64,000 nt of DNA, from the NCBI GenBank assembly GCA_964635015.1, contig CAZWMS010000001.1, positions 46,052-110,051 of the forward strand. The letters run 5' to 3'. This document shows, piece after piece, positions 42,924-52,458 of this stretch. Position 1 is the stretch's first letter. Each line of letters opens with the position of its first letter. The notes under the pieces are model-generated. The model searched no databases. It had not been told where the DNA came from and saw only the letters and a program-made list of their open reading frames with translations. The translations under genes were made by a program, and so were the position numbers. Source of the DNA: CAJWPI01 sp964635015 (GTDB taxonomy: Bacteria; Pseudomonadota; Gammaproteobacteria; Magnimaribacterales; Magnimaribacteraceae).

Positions 42924-45287
42924 TTAGAACCTGCCGGATAATTCAATCCCCCAGTTTCTTCCCGCTGTTGCCTGACCATACTGCATCAGAGGTGCGATAT
43001 CTACTGTACCTACTATTATTTCATCAGTAATATTTCTTGCAAAGACACTTAAGCGATAAGTTTCAAAATCAAAATCTACTGAAGCATTCCAGTAACCTGT
43101 TGAATCAGCGTGTCCTGCAACAAAGTTTTGGGTATTGGTTTCAAAATCATCTACCCAATCATACTTAACATTTACAGTCATTTGACTGGAACCCATATCT
43201 GTAGAGTAGTTGGCTCCTACTGCATATGTAAGTTCAGGAGCAAACTTCACTTTTAAATAATCATTATTAGTAGGTTCAAGAAGACCCGTTACAGGATCAG
43301 CTCCATCTAGATCAGATACGAAACCTTGATATTCAGAATCTAGAGTTCCCAAGGTTGCAAACCAACTAAAATTGGAATTCACAATGCCTTTCAACTCTAG
43401 CTCAACACCTGAGTATTCAACTCCAGCAACATTATCCACTACGGTTACAACAGTTAAAGTAGTGGGATCCTGTTTGATTGAGCTATCTTGTTTATCTTCA
43501 AAATCGTTGAAAAAGTAAGTAGCGTTAAATTGCAATCTATTGTCCATCCATTGACTTTTCATCCCCAATTCAAATGAGTTTGCGTACTCAGGCTCGTATG
43601 TATTCGCAAAATCCACCGCGTTTTGGTTACGACCAAAAAAGCCGCCACTATGGAATCCTTCTGAATAAGAAGCGTAGTACATCAAATCCTCTCTAGGATA
43701 ATGGGTAATACCTATCTTTGGAGAAACTTCATTCCAATCCATAGTCATGTTGAAAAGTCCTTTTGCATAACCGCCTCCCTGAATATCATCAAAGTTTTGA
43801 ATATGCACTCTATTTAGAGGAGCTAGATAAGATTGACCAGCTAAAAATTCTTTTTCTTCTTTTGTATACCTTACGCCAGTCGTAAGAATAGTCTTTTCAG
43901 ATATATTCCAATCTATTTGGGCAAATATCGCTTGAGAACTAACATCTTGATGTTGATACAGCTTTTGGACAAAGCCAGGTCCAAGTCCTGGTCCTGGAGC
44001 TCCAGTATCACAACGAAGAGCACCTAAAGCTCCTGCATTCTGACAAAGGAAAAGTGGTATAGAGCCATCAACTAAGCCTGGTACTAAATACTGCCATAGA
44101 TGATAAGTATCCCAGTATTGAGTATACTCATTTTCCCAAAGAAAAGCCCCAACAACATAATTCATTGAGTCATTTCCTCCTTCAAACCTAAATTCTTGAC
44201 TGAATTGTTCGTATTGGTTATCGGCAATAATTGTTGTGAATTGTGCTGATGTTCCATCTAAGTCCCATTCCGTAGCTTCACTCTCATCTCTAAAGGCTGT
44301 TACAGAAACAAATCTAGTGGTCTCATTAATATCATGACTTATGGTTAAGCTAATGGCATCAGTATCGTACTGACCTTCGTTCCTTCTTTCAGTACTATAT
44401 TCTGTTTCGCCATCACTAGGGTCTGTAGCTTCACAAGTATTATTAGCAGTGAAGAAAATAGATCCGAATGGAATACAAACAAGGTGAGTGGCATTATTCT
44501 TATTAGTTGCAGCTCCAACATCACTTCCATCGTCATATGTTTCTACAGTAAGGATAGCCTCTGTTGCATCGCCTGAACTTAACAGAAGGCTTACACCATA
44601 ATTGACATAATCTACTCTAGGACCATCTTCATTGAGGAATATGTTGGTCATATAACCGTCGGATTCAGTGCTATTGAAGAAAAACTTAGCAGCTAAATTA
44701 TCTCCTAAAGAGGTGTTAAGAATCCCTTTGAATTCTTGTCTTCCCCATTCCCCTCCAGCAATTTTATATAAACCACCGAACTCTCCAGTGGGTTTAGATC
44801 TAACCACATTAATTACACCCCCAACAGTATTTTTTCCAAAGAGAGTTCCTTGTGGTCCTCTTAATATTTCAATTCTATCTACATCAAAATTTTCTATAAT
44901 TTGACCTGAATTAGTCCCTATAAAAACACCATCTAGTGTCACAGCAATTGGAGAGTCAAAAGATTTATCAGTTTCCGAATAACTAATTCCTCTCATAGTA
45001 ATAGCAGAACCCCTTGCTCTAGCTGCGGTCTTTCCAATCCTGACATTGGGTGCGTAACCATTGATATCTGCCAAGTTTCTAATGGTAGATTCTTGCAACT
45101 CTTGGCTTAGGGCTGTAATTGCTATTGGAACAGATTGTGCATCCTCTTCTCTTTTTTGAGCTGTAACTGTAATCTCTTCAATAGTTACACTATCTTCTTC
45201 CTCAGCAGCAGAAATGCCAACCGGAAGTAAGAAAGATGCCAAGGCTATGCCTATAAATCCATTCAAATATTTAATTTTGAAACTCAT
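42924..45287 (-). CDS. TonB-dependent outer-membrane receptor
   Basis: This 787-residue receptor has a signal peptide (cut near GISAAEEE), a TonB box region TIEEITVTAQKREED, a plug domain (about residues 50-165, with ILRGPQGTLFGKNTVGGVINV) and a 22-strand barrel ending in the usual aromatic GIELSGRF. It imports a bulky ligand with energy from TonB; the sequence type, often called FecA/CirA-like or sphingomonad type, is common for plant, lipid or aromatic compounds. The ligand is unknown. Neighbours are MDR reductases, an SDR and a GPH symporter. A repeat-bearing promoter lies upstream. Confidence 0.93.
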   Translation of the reverse strand: MSFKIKYLNGFIGIALASFLLPVGISAAEEEDSVTIEEITVTAQKREEDAQSVPIAITALSQELQESTIRNLADINGYAPNVRIGKTAARARGSAITMRGISYSETDKSFDSPIAVTLDGVFIGTNSGQIIENFDVDRIEILRGPQGTLFGKNTVGGVINVVRSKPTGEFGGLYKIAGGEWGRQEFKGILNTSLGDNLAAKFFFNSTESDGYMTNIFLNEDGPRVDYVNYGVSLLLSSGDATEAILTVETYDDGSDVGAATNKNNATHLVCIPFGSIFFTANNTCEATDPSDGETEYSTERRNEGQYDTDAISLTISHDINETTRFVSVTAFRDESEATEWDLDGTSAQFTTIIADNQYEQFSQEFRFEGGNDSMNYVVGAFLWENEYTQYWDTYHLWQYLVPGLVDGSIPLFLCQNAGALGALRCDTGAPGPGLGPGFVQKLYQHQDVSSQAIFAQIDWNISEKTILTTGVRYTKEEKEFLAGQSYLAPLNRVHIQNFDDIQGGGYAKGLFNMTMDWNEVSPKIGITHYPREDLMYYASYSEGFHSGGFFGRNQNAVDFANTYEPEYANSFELGMKSQWMDNRLQFNATYFFNDFEDKQDSSIKQDPTTLTVVTVVDNVAGVEYSGVELELKGIVNSNFSWFATLGTLDSEYQGFVSDLDGADPVTGLLEPTNNDYLKVKFAPELTYAVGANYSTDMGSSQMTVNVKYDWVDDFETNTQNFVAGHADSTGYWNASVDFDFETYRLSVFARNITDEIIVGTVDIAPLMQYGQATAGRNWGIELSGRF

Positions 45288-45345
45288 ATTCCTCTCCTTG
45301 CAGATAAATATAATCTAAACACAAACAAAAAACACATTTAAAAAA

Positions 45346-45381
45346 ATTTTGTAAATTTTGTAAATTTTGTAAATTTTGTAA
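45346..45381. repeat. Four exact copies of a 9-base repeat upstream of the TonB receptor
   Basis: ATTTTGTAA is repeated four times without a mismatch (45346-45381), 59 bases upstream of the receptor start, within the likely promoter region between the divergent receptor and SDR genes. A change in copy number would shift promoter elements by 9 bases. Confidence 0.9.
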
Positions 45382-45554
45382 AGCATATCATAAAGTTCAT
45401 CAGTTAAAACCTATTCTTTTCTCTACATTGTAAGTTAGGTTCGCAAACCTATTTGTAATAGTATCTGCAATAAGATGAATAGAGCTATTGATTTAAATTT
45501 AAATTACCGTCAAGCTTAAGCGTTTTAAAGTCAATTATTTTAGGAGGAGAAAAT

Positions 45555-46313
45555 ATGTCAGCTCAACTTTTTGATTTGTCTGGGGAGGTTGCTGTTGTAA
45601 CTGGTTCAGGGAGAGGAATTGGAGAGGGTATCGCTAAAGTACTAGCAGAGCATGGGGCCTCTGTTGTCTGTGCTGCTCGTAGAACTGAAGAAATTGAGAG
45701 GGTAGCAAGCGAGATTATTGCTGCGAATGGCAAGGCCATTGCAGTCACTACAGATGTCACTAATGAGGTGGCGGTGAACCAACTAGCGGAGCAAGCTGTT
45801 AAAGAGTTTGGCAGATTAGATATGTGGGTCAACAATGCCGGTGGCTCACCTGTACAAGCTCCTCTTGTGGAACTAGAAAGAGAAGAATGGGACAACACAA
45901 TAGCTCTTAATTTAACAGCTATTTGGGTTTGTACTAGTGTTGCCTCAAGACATATGGGTAAAAAAGGAAGAGTTCTAAATATATCTTCTATTGCTGCTGA
46001 GGACGTTATTCAAGGCAGTGGACACTATTCTTCTGCAAAAGCAGGTGTCAATATGATAACTAAATGTTTCGCTGAGGAGTTGGGTCCCAGAATTAGAGTA
46101 AATGCCATCATGCCAGGCTTTGTACCAACTGAAATCATGATGACAGCACTAAAAATTACCCATGAAGATCTGCCTTCTATAGAGAAATCTTTAAAATTGC
46201 CAGCTGGTCGTATTGGTACTCCACGTGATCTAGGTGCCGCAGCACTCTATTTGCTTTCTCCTGCATCGGAGTGGGTGACAGGTCAGGTCATACGTATTTC
46301 TGGAGGTGCGTAA
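45555..46313 (+). CDS. Short-chain dehydrogenase/reductase
   Basis: This 252-residue SDR has TGSGRGIGEG at the nucleotide site, CAARR (basic residues after beta-2, favouring NADP), NNAGG, and active-site YSSAK. A strong ribosome site TAGGAGGAG precedes the ATG. Its stop overlaps the start of the MDR reductase (TAATG), so the pair is coupled. Base use is a little more GC-rich than the neighbours. It probably works with the TonB receptor opposite. Confidence 0.87.
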   Translation: MSAQLFDLSGEVAVVTGSGRGIGEGIAKVLAEHGASVVCAARRTEEIERVASEIIAANGKAIAVTTDVTNEVAVNQLAEQAVKEFGRLDMWVNNAGGSPVQAPLVELEREEWDNTIALNLTAIWVCTSVASRHMGKKGRVLNISSIAAEDVIQGSGHYSSAKAGVNMITKCFAEELGPRIRVNAIMPGFVPTEIMMTALKITHEDLPSIEKSLKLPAGRIGTPRDLGAAALYLLSPASEWVTGQVIRISGGA

Positions 46314-47314
46314 TGGTTGTTAATCGTAAGGTGGTATTGGCTAAACGACCGAAAGGGCAGCTTCTAGAATCTGATTTCAAAGTTGTTGAAGAAGAACTAG
46401 CTGATCTTAATGATGGCGAAGTGTTACTTCAGGTAGAGCATTTATCAATAGATGCATTTATCAGAACTACCCTTGATGGTCCGAAAGGATTGCATGGAAC
46501 CATAGACCTTAACACTGCTGTTACAGCTCTTGGGGTTGGTCGAGTGAGACAAAGTAATTTTAAGGGACTCAATCAAGGTGATGCCGTATTTGGACCAATG
46601 GGAGCACAAACCCATGTAATTTGGCCAGGTGACATGTTGCGTAAGTTAGATGAATCTGAAGTACAGGCAAGGACATACTTAGGTGCTATGGGTATGACTA
46701 CAGGGCTTACTGCTTATGCTGGTTTACTCCTTGTCGGACAAGTTAAACAAGGCGATACTGTTGTGGTTTCAGCAGCTGCTGGTGCTGTGGGCTCGGTCGC
46801 TTGTCAATTAGGAAAGATTACAGGGGCCAAGGTAATAGGAATTGCTGGTGGTTCAGCCAAATGTGATTTCCTTAAGTCTGAAATAGGTTGTGAAGATGCT
46901 ATTGATTATAAGACTGGTGATCTTTATAAAAAATTGAAAAAAGCGGCACCTGAAGGTATCAATGTATTTTTTGACAATGTAGGTGGCAAAGTTCTAGATG
47001 CAGCGCTTGATAATATCGCAATGGGTGCTCGAGTAGTGATATGTGGAGCAATCTCCCAGTATAACAATATGGAAAATGTGATCGGGCCAACTCTATACCT
47101 TCGAATACCAGAGAAGAATGCAAGTATGCTAGGTTTCACAGTCGATCACTTTTCTGAAAAATTCCCTAAGATGGAGAATGATCTAGCTGGTTGGATCAAA
47201 GAGGGGAAACTCAATTTACCCGAACATATAGAAGAAGGAATTGATAATTTCCCTAAAGCACTTGTTATATTAATGACAGGGGGACATATGGGTAAATTGT
47301 TGGTGGAACCTTAA
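46313..47314 (+). CDS. NADP-dependent MDR oxidoreductase, curA-like
   Basis: This 333-residue zinc-free MDR reductase starts at ATG 46313-46315, overlapping the SDR stop; the longer frame has no ribosome site. Motifs: VSAAAGAVGSVACQLGK, GIAGGSAKCDFL and FDNVGGKVLDAAL, as in 2-alkenal or prostaglandin-type reductases. Its paralogue lies at 41799 on the other side of the TonB receptor. It probably reduces an alpha,beta-unsaturated carbonyl made by the coupled SDR (inference). Confidence 0.87.
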   Translation: MVVNRKVVLAKRPKGQLLESDFKVVEEELADLNDGEVLLQVEHLSIDAFIRTTLDGPKGLHGTIDLNTAVTALGVGRVRQSNFKGLNQGDAVFGPMGAQTHVIWPGDMLRKLDESEVQARTYLGAMGMTTGLTAYAGLLLVGQVKQGDTVVVSAAAGAVGSVACQLGKITGAKVIGIAGGSAKCDFLKSEIGCEDAIDYKTGDLYKKLKKAAPEGINVFFDNVGGKVLDAALDNIAMGARVVICGAISQYNNMENVIGPTLYLRIPEKNASMLGFTVDHFSEKFPKMENDLAGWIKEGKLNLPEHIEEGIDNFPKALVILMTGGHMGKLLVEP

Positions 47315-47418
47315 TTATCAAATCTTCTTCCTTTGTATAATCCTTTTCTTTCTTTTTTTGATTTTTGTAAAAAGAATGGAATAGAGTAGAATTTATTTAA
47401 AATATAAGGAGGTAATAT

Positions 47419-47856
47419 ATGAATCTACTTCAATCTTTGGTGGTTATTTTAACTGGCTCAATATCTATTTCACTCTTCTCAATGCATCATGAAAAAATAG
47501 TCAATTTCTCTGATTGCAAAGGAGAAGTTGGAAATTTTTATGTATCCAGAATCCTTGAAGGAGGTACGATAGAAGGTTTTCAAAAGGCTGTAAATCTGCA
47601 TCAAAATTTCTACTCTAGCAGGGGTTTTAATGTACAAGTCATTCCGAGTGTGCAATACCAAAGAGAAGACGGTGAAGTAATTGAAAAACCCTACATGCTT
47701 TCTACTTTAGTTCTCTTTCCAAATTTAAAAATTAGAGAAGAGTGGCGTAAAAGAGAATTCACTGAACAAGACCAAGAAGAATTTAATGCTTTCATTAAAT
47801 TGTATGATGAGAACAATGAAATTGTTGAAACAAAAGCAATCTGTAATCTGAACTAA
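47419..47856 (+). CDS. Secreted hypothetical protein
   Basis: This 145-residue protein has a probable signal peptide (about residues 1-22) and an AAGGAGG ribosome site. Mature features are Cys in SDCKGE and in the C-terminal AICNLN, which could pair. The middle region (EGFQKAVNLHQNFYSSRGFNVQVIPSVQY) could form a ferredoxin-like helix-strand unit. I do not recognise a family. It is monocistronic, with its own upstream region of about 100 bases. Confidence 0.7.
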   Translation: MNLLQSLVVILTGSISISLFSMHHEKIVNFSDCKGEVGNFYVSRILEGGTIEGFQKAVNLHQNFYSSRGFNVQVIPSVQYQREDGEVIEKPYMLSTLVLFPNLKIREEWRKREFTEQDQEEFNAFIKLYDENNEIVETKAICNLN

Positions 47857-47900
47857 TTAAATATTTATCTTTTTTCTAGAAAGAAAACTCATTTACTTGA

Positions 47901-48023
47901 TTAATTAAGACATTTATCCTCTACAAAGGAAGCTAAAACTTGATCCTTAAATATTGTCTTATCTAAAAATATTTTCCAAGATAGGAGATTAGCAAGCGTT
48001 TTCTTAATCTTTGAAAATTGCAA
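47901..48023 (-). CDS. Possible small ORF of 40 codons
   Basis: Starting with TTG 48021-48023 and ending at TAA 47901-47903, this frame encodes a Lys/Leu/Phe-rich peptide (KTLANLLSWKIFLDKTIF in its middle). It lies downstream of the phosphatidylcholine synthase gene on the same strand. No ribosome site is seen. It could be a remnant of a longer gene or chance. Otherwise the gap 47857-48057 shows nothing. Confidence 0.2.
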   Translation of the reverse strand: MQFSKIKKTLANLLSWKIFLDKTIFKDQVLASFVEDKCLN

Positions 48024-48057
48024 ATACTAAAATATAAATAAGAAAGATCTATAAATC

Positions 48058-48753
48058 TCAAGAAGATATTGACCTTTTAAATGATAAATATAGAAAGTAC
48101 AAGCTTGAAACTACCCACAACCAAAAAATAAATATGCTATGTCCTTCAAAAAGCAAAAGGAACAATGAGGTTAGAATCCAAACAGAAATTATAATTATAT
48201 TAAAACCTCTACCCTCTTCTACTCTAAAAGGGTGAACATATTTGAAAGGTATAAAAGTTAGAAAGCAAAGAATTGTCAAAAAGATTAAATTTAAATTTTG
48301 GGGTGTTTCAAGAATATAAAAATAAAATAAAACTACATTCCATACAGCAGGAAATCCTTCAAAATAATTATCTTGCGTTTTTAAGTTTCTGTTAGCAAAA
48401 GTAAAACTAGAAACCAATAAAATAAAAATAGACATTAAAAGCTCAGTTCCCTTTGGCACAAATCCAAGTTGATGAATCATAAAAGAGGGGATGATTACAT
48501 AATTAAAATAATCAACTATATGGTCTAATACTTTACCACTGATATGAGGTGTTACTTCTTCAGCATGAAATTTACGAGCTAGTGGCCCATCAATGCCATC
48601 TATAAAAAAAGCTAAACCTAGCCAAAGAAAGGCTCCAACTAGATTTTCTGACATTACCGACAGTAAGGCTAAAAAGCCTGCAATAACACCACTGGCAGTA
48701 AGGATGTGTATTAGATAAACAACAAATTTTCTAGAGAAATTATTTAAATTCAA
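48058..48753 (-). CDS. pcs: Phosphatidylcholine synthase (CDP-alcohol phosphatidyltransferase)
   Basis: This 231-residue membrane enzyme has eight or so hydrophobic segments and the CDP-alcohol motif DGIDGPLARKFHAEE with G and two later Asp in SGKVLDHIVDY. The N-terminus VYLIHILTASGVIAGFLAL and PSFMIHQLGFVP match Pcs, which joins CDP-diacylglycerol and choline to give phosphatidylcholine directly. The start is TTG 48751-48753 with AGGGG about ten bases before. It implies choline uptake. Phosphatidylserine synthase is the main alternative but is less similar. Confidence 0.83.
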   Translation of the reverse strand: MNLNNFSRKFVVYLIHILTASGVIAGFLALLSVMSENLVGAFLWLGLAFFIDGIDGPLARKFHAEEVTPHISGKVLDHIVDYFNYVIIPSFMIHQLGFVPKGTELLMSIFILLVSSFTFANRNLKTQDNYFEGFPAVWNVVLFYFYILETPQNLNLIFLTILCFLTFIPFKYVHPFRVEEGRGFNIIIISVWILTSLFLLLFEGHSIFIFWLWVVSSLYFLYLSFKRSISS

Positions 48754-48812
48754 GAAAAATTACCCCTATAAGTTAATAATCTTATTTTCATCTCGTCAGT
48801 CGTTAATAAGGT

Positions 48813-50081
48813 TCAATTAGCTTCCTTAACTAAATATTTCTTTTTACCAGCAATAAAGAAAAAAGGTAAAGATAAAAGAGAAAATATATTAAGACCCAAC
48901 AAAGTCCATGTATAGGGTTGGGTGTTACCAATGGCTCTTAAATAGTCAATAGATATCCCAGCTACGACTGCACCGATTGCTAAACCCAAAAGGTTAAGGG
49001 TTAAGATATAAAAAGCTATAACAGTAGCCCTAATTTTTGATGGAGCCAGTTCTTGTACAGTTGCAAAAGCAGGTCCCCAAAAGCATCCTACTTGAAAAGA
49101 ACCTATAAAAATACCAATAAAGATCCATAGTGAGCCAGGATCCACCAATCTATAAATGATGCCGAATGGAGCGGTAATAAGGCCTATCCAAAAAAGAGAC
49201 ATTGACCTTGGATAACCCCACTTTGTGACGAAAACATCTCCTACTATACCGCCGAAAAGATTACCTCCTACTCCTCCAATAAAAACGAGTATACCTGCTG
49301 CAGTAGCTATTTCAGCCCTATCATAGCCTCTTTCTTGAACTAGCCATAATTGATCAAAATTAAATCCCCCCAGAGTTATGTGTAAGATAACTCCTGCTAA
49401 AATCATGTAAATTAAAACAGGTTTATTTAGAAGAGTCTGGATTAATAGAGCAAACCTTTCTCGAAATTTTAATTTATCAGTAAATTCATCAACTTGCTCT
49501 GAGACTTCTTTTCTAGGTATTTCTTTAACAAAAAGCATAGTTAGAGCAAGTAATAACCCCAAAGCGCCTAAAATGTAGAAACAGTTCCTCCACCCTATAG
49601 TTGGACCAAAAATCCCTGCGATTAAAAGTGATAGACCAGCACCTATAGGAATTCCCATATAATAAAAGCCAATTGCAAAACCCATTTTGGATTCTGGAAA
49701 TCTATCAGAAAGTGAAGAGACGGCGCTTGGAGTAAGGATAGATTCACCTATACCTATGAACATTCTTGGAATAGCCATAGTTATAAAACCTCTAGCTGCA
49801 CCAGAAGCGATAGTAAAGATGCTCCATAATGCAACTCCAAAAGCTATTAATCTGGGTCTGTTCATAGTATCAGCTAATACGCCCATGAAAAGACCCATAA
49901 TTGAATAAAAAAATAGAAATGCCAATCCAGCTAAAGTACCAAATTGAGTATCGCTGAGTTCTAAATCTGGAACTATAAAATTAGCAAAACTTGCAAGCAA
50001 TGATCTATCAACAAAATTAAGAACATTAATTAATGTCAACAAACCTAAGAAGGCATAGTCCTTTGACGACACTTTAGTCAT
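48813..50081 (-). CDS. MFS transporter, spinster-like
   Basis: This 422-residue permease has 12 membrane segments. The opening NVLNFVDRSLLASFANFIVPDLELSDTQFG is typical for the spinster/hexuronate branch of MFS; GVLADTMNRPRL is the A-motif loop. The substrate is not predictable; relatives carry organic acids or lipids. It follows no clear partner; Pcs lies 59 bases downstream on the same strand. Confidence 0.85.
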   Translation of the reverse strand: MTKVSSKDYAFLGLLTLINVLNFVDRSLLASFANFIVPDLELSDTQFGTLAGLAFLFFYSIMGLFMGVLADTMNRPRLIAFGVALWSIFTIASGAARGFITMAIPRMFIGIGESILTPSAVSSLSDRFPESKMGFAIGFYYMGIPIGAGLSLLIAGIFGPTIGWRNCFYILGALGLLLALTMLFVKEIPRKEVSEQVDEFTDKLKFRERFALLIQTLLNKPVLIYMILAGVILHITLGGFNFDQLWLVQERGYDRAEIATAAGILVFIGGVGGNLFGGIVGDVFVTKWGYPRSMSLFWIGLITAPFGIIYRLVDPGSLWIFIGIFIGSFQVGCFWGPAFATVQELAPSKIRATVIAFYILTLNLLGLAIGAVVAGISIDYLRAIGNTQPYTWTLLGLNIFSLLSLPFFFIAGKKKYLVKEAN

Positions 50082-50184
50082 TACTATGTTTTATTGTAGA
50101 GAGAATAAGATAATAAATCTTAATAAATTCTGTTATTCTTTCCTTCTAAAAATTTTATTAGTTACTTTCAGTTAAGAGGTTCTT

Positions 50185-50601
50185 ATGGTTACTTTGGTTT
50201 ATGCAGGTGTTTTAGTATTAATAGGTCTATATCTAGCATATAGATCAAGCATGAAAAGATTGTCTACTGAGATAATGATTGGTACTGGTGATAATACTGA
50301 AATGCTTCAGGCATCACGAGTTCATGGAAATTTTGTTGAATATGTTCCCTTTTTTCTAATTCTCTCAGGAGCTCTTGAATTAAGCGGACAACTACCAACT
50401 CTTGCTTTATACATACTAGGTGATATTTTTGTTCTTGCAAGAATAGCTCATGCGTATGGATTGACTAAGACTCATGAAAGTTCTCCACCAAGGCTTTATG
50501 GCACCTTATTTACTTGGTTAGTTTTAGCAGTACAGTCTTTATGGGCACTGTGGATAGGGTTTGGATATTTGATGCAAACTTGTTTTGGATTTTGTACTTA
50601 G
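50185..50601 (+). CDS. MAPEG-family membrane protein
   Basis: This 138-residue protein with four membrane helices is of the MAPEG (membrane-associated eicosanoid/glutathione) family. Motifs are ASRVHGNFVEYVPFFLIL, where the glutathione-binding Arg and Glu lie, and ARIAHAYGL. Bacterial members have glutathione transferase or peroxidase activity on lipophilic compounds. It is convergent with the M20 peptidase gene and has its own start signal (AAGAGG). Confidence 0.87.
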   Translation: MVTLVYAGVLVLIGLYLAYRSSMKRLSTEIMIGTGDNTEMLQASRVHGNFVEYVPFFLILSGALELSGQLPTLALYILGDIFVLARIAHAYGLTKTHESSPPRLYGTLFTWLVLAVQSLWALWIGFGYLMQTCFGFCT

Positions 50602-50605
50602 ATAG

Positions 50606-51922
50606 TTAAATTTCGCCAAATAGATAATTTAAAGTTAAATGGGAAAGGGATTTAACACCTGTCTCTAAAGCAGGATCATCTATTAAGAAATATGGAGAAT
50701 GGTTTCCTGCTGTACTAGAAGGATCAACCCCGGGTTCATTTACACCTAGAAAGAAATAAAACCCTGGGATTTTTTCTGAAAAAAAACTAAAGTCTTCAGC
50801 TCCAGTAGACCTCTCAGCTCTATAGAGAAGATCATCTCCTACAATATTTTCTAGAATTGGTAAAACTTTTTTAGTCAATTCTAAGTCATTAAATGTTACC
50901 GGATAATTCTCTCCATTAGGCACTATTACTTCCACTGTAGCTCCTGCCATTGCAGCAGTGCCTTTAGCAATGATATTCATTTCATTAATGATCTCATCTC
51001 TGATTGCTGGATCAAAAGTTCTTATAGTTCCTTCCATTTCTACAACGTTTGGAATTATATTACTACGCACTCCACCATGAACGCTTCCAACAGAAATTAC
51101 TGCTGGAGATTCTCTTAAATCAAGTTTCCTTGAGATAATTGTCTGAAGATTATTTCCTAATTGAAAAGCGACCATAATAGGATCTACTGATGCCCAGGGA
51201 GTTGATCCATGGGCCTGTTTTCCTTTTATTATTATTTTCCAGGAGTCTGAAGCAGCCATGGCAGGACCTTCCCTATAGGCGATTAATCCATGAGGAGCAT
51301 TTGTAACGTGTAAACCAAAAATCACATCTGGAAGGTCTTTAGACCAAATGCCTTCTTTAAGCATTAGTCTAGCACCACCTTGCTCTCCAACAGGGGCTCC
51401 TTCTTCTGCAGGTTGAAATATAAACATAATACTTCCAGGTATCTTGTTTCTTATTGAAGAAAAATATTCTGCAACACCCATCAGAATAGCTATGTGAGCG
51501 TCGTGACCACATGCATGCATAACGTCTACATTTTTTCCGTTGTAAACGCTCTTTTGATTGGATGCATAGGGCAGTCCTGTCATCTCTTTAACTGGCAATC
51601 CATCCATATCTGCTCTTAATGCAACCATAGGGCCCTGTCTATTTCCTCTTAAAATACCAATTACTCCTGTATGAGCCACGCCAGTTATCACCTCCATGTC
51701 CAAACTGTTCAAATGCTCTTCTACTTTTTTAGAAGTACGGAATTCTCTATTAGATAGTTCAGGGTACTTATGAAGATCATGTCTCCAATCAACTACCTTC
51801 TTCATTAATTCAGGTAATTGGTCTTGAAGTTGGGATTCAAGTTTCTGAGTCTTTGCCTCTGTACTTTCAAAAAATAAGAGCAAAACCAATGAGATTAATA
51901 GTATTTTTTTTTCCTTAATCAT
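50606..51922 (-). CDS. Exported M20 family amidohydrolase/aminoacylase
   Basis: This 438-residue zinc-dependent amidohydrolase (M20D, hippurate hydrolase type) has a signal peptide (about residues 1-23, cut near STEA). Zinc ligands are present in DVMHACGHDAHIAI, QPAEEG and the later His in GNHSP. It cleaves N-acyl amino acids or similar amides in the periplasm. It lies just downstream of tRNA-Arg and is read in the same direction. Confidence 0.88.
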   Translation of the reverse strand: MIKEKKILLISLVLLLFFESTEAKTQKLESQLQDQLPELMKKVVDWRHDLHKYPELSNREFRTSKKVEEHLNSLDMEVITGVAHTGVIGILRGNRQGPMVALRADMDGLPVKEMTGLPYASNQKSVYNGKNVDVMHACGHDAHIAILMGVAEYFSSIRNKIPGSIMFIFQPAEEGAPVGEQGGARLMLKEGIWSKDLPDVIFGLHVTNAPHGLIAYREGPAMAASDSWKIIIKGKQAHGSTPWASVDPIMVAFQLGNNLQTIISRKLDLRESPAVISVGSVHGGVRSNIIPNVVEMEGTIRTFDPAIRDEIINEMNIIAKGTAAMAGATVEVIVPNGENYPVTFNDLELTKKVLPILENIVGDDLLYRAERSTGAEDFSFFSEKIPGFYFFLGVNEPGVDPSSTAGNHSPYFLIDDPALETGVKSLSHLTLNYLFGEI

Positions 51923-51936
51923 TATAAATATATATT

Positions 51937-52013
51937 TGGCGGGCCTGGAAGGAGTTGAACCCTCTACCTCTCAGTTCGTAGCCGAGCGCTCTATCCAAAT
52001 GAGCTACAGGCCC
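51937..52013 (-). tRNA. tRNA-Arg (anticodon ACG)
   Basis: A 77-base tRNA with encoded CCA (51937-51939) and anticodon ACG (complement of 51977-51979). The acceptor stem is GGGCCTG/CAGGCCC, and the T-arm contains GGGTTCAACTCC. A -10 box TATAAT lies at 52023-52028 on the minus strand, so it has its own promoter after csrA. The csrA, tRNA-Arg order is typical for gammaproteobacteria. Confidence 0.97.
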
Positions 52014-52073
52014 TAAGTAGTAATTATAACCAAGTTGTATCTCTAAGAAATATGAGATTAGCTATGATTAATT

Positions 52074-52250
52074 TTATTCCCCTTCAAGATCGCTCTTTAG
52101 GCGATCGTAAACTTCTTCCCTGTATACTTTTACAGAGTTAGGTGCGGTTATCCCTATTCTCACTTGGCCCCCCCTGATATCTAAAACAGTAACCTTAATA
52201 TCATCACCAATGAATAGGGACTCATCTGATTTTCTGCTTAAAACAAGCAT
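52074..52250 (-). CDS. csrA: Carbon storage regulator CsrA
   Basis: This 58-residue RNA-binding regulator begins with MLVLSRKSDESLFIGDDI and holds GGQVRIGITAPNSVKVYREEVYDRL, so the whole CsrA fold, including the RNA-binding residues Leu4, Arg6 and Arg44 region, is kept. It binds GGA motifs in mRNA leaders and controls translation. The start at 52248-52250 has a run of seven G as the ribosome site (GGGGGGGAAT before ATG), which also makes a GGA site for self-control. It is placed next to tRNA-Arg and near tRNA-Ser as in many gammaproteobacteria. The upstream gap 52251-52458 shows no other gene. Confidence 0.95.
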   Translation of the reverse strand: MLVLSRKSDESLFIGDDIKVTVLDIRGGQVRIGITAPNSVKVYREEVYDRLKSDLEGE

Positions 52251-52458
52251 ATTCCCCCCCTGAACATATAAAAACTAATATGCTCATGAAAGACCTTATC
52301 AGCTATTATCTATCTAGGGAAGATTATATTTTGCTTCACAAACCCTTAAATTTTAATAGCAATGCTTGTTCTATGCTCTTTCTTAACTAAGTAACCTATA
52401 TTTCTCACAATTCATTTATTTTAGAAGAAAAAGACTATTACGGACTTAATAGCAAGAT

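Noticed and set aside
45563..45898. Open minus-strand frame of 111 codons
   Set aside because: Antisense to the SDR gene, Ser/Thr/Ala-rich composition, no start signal.
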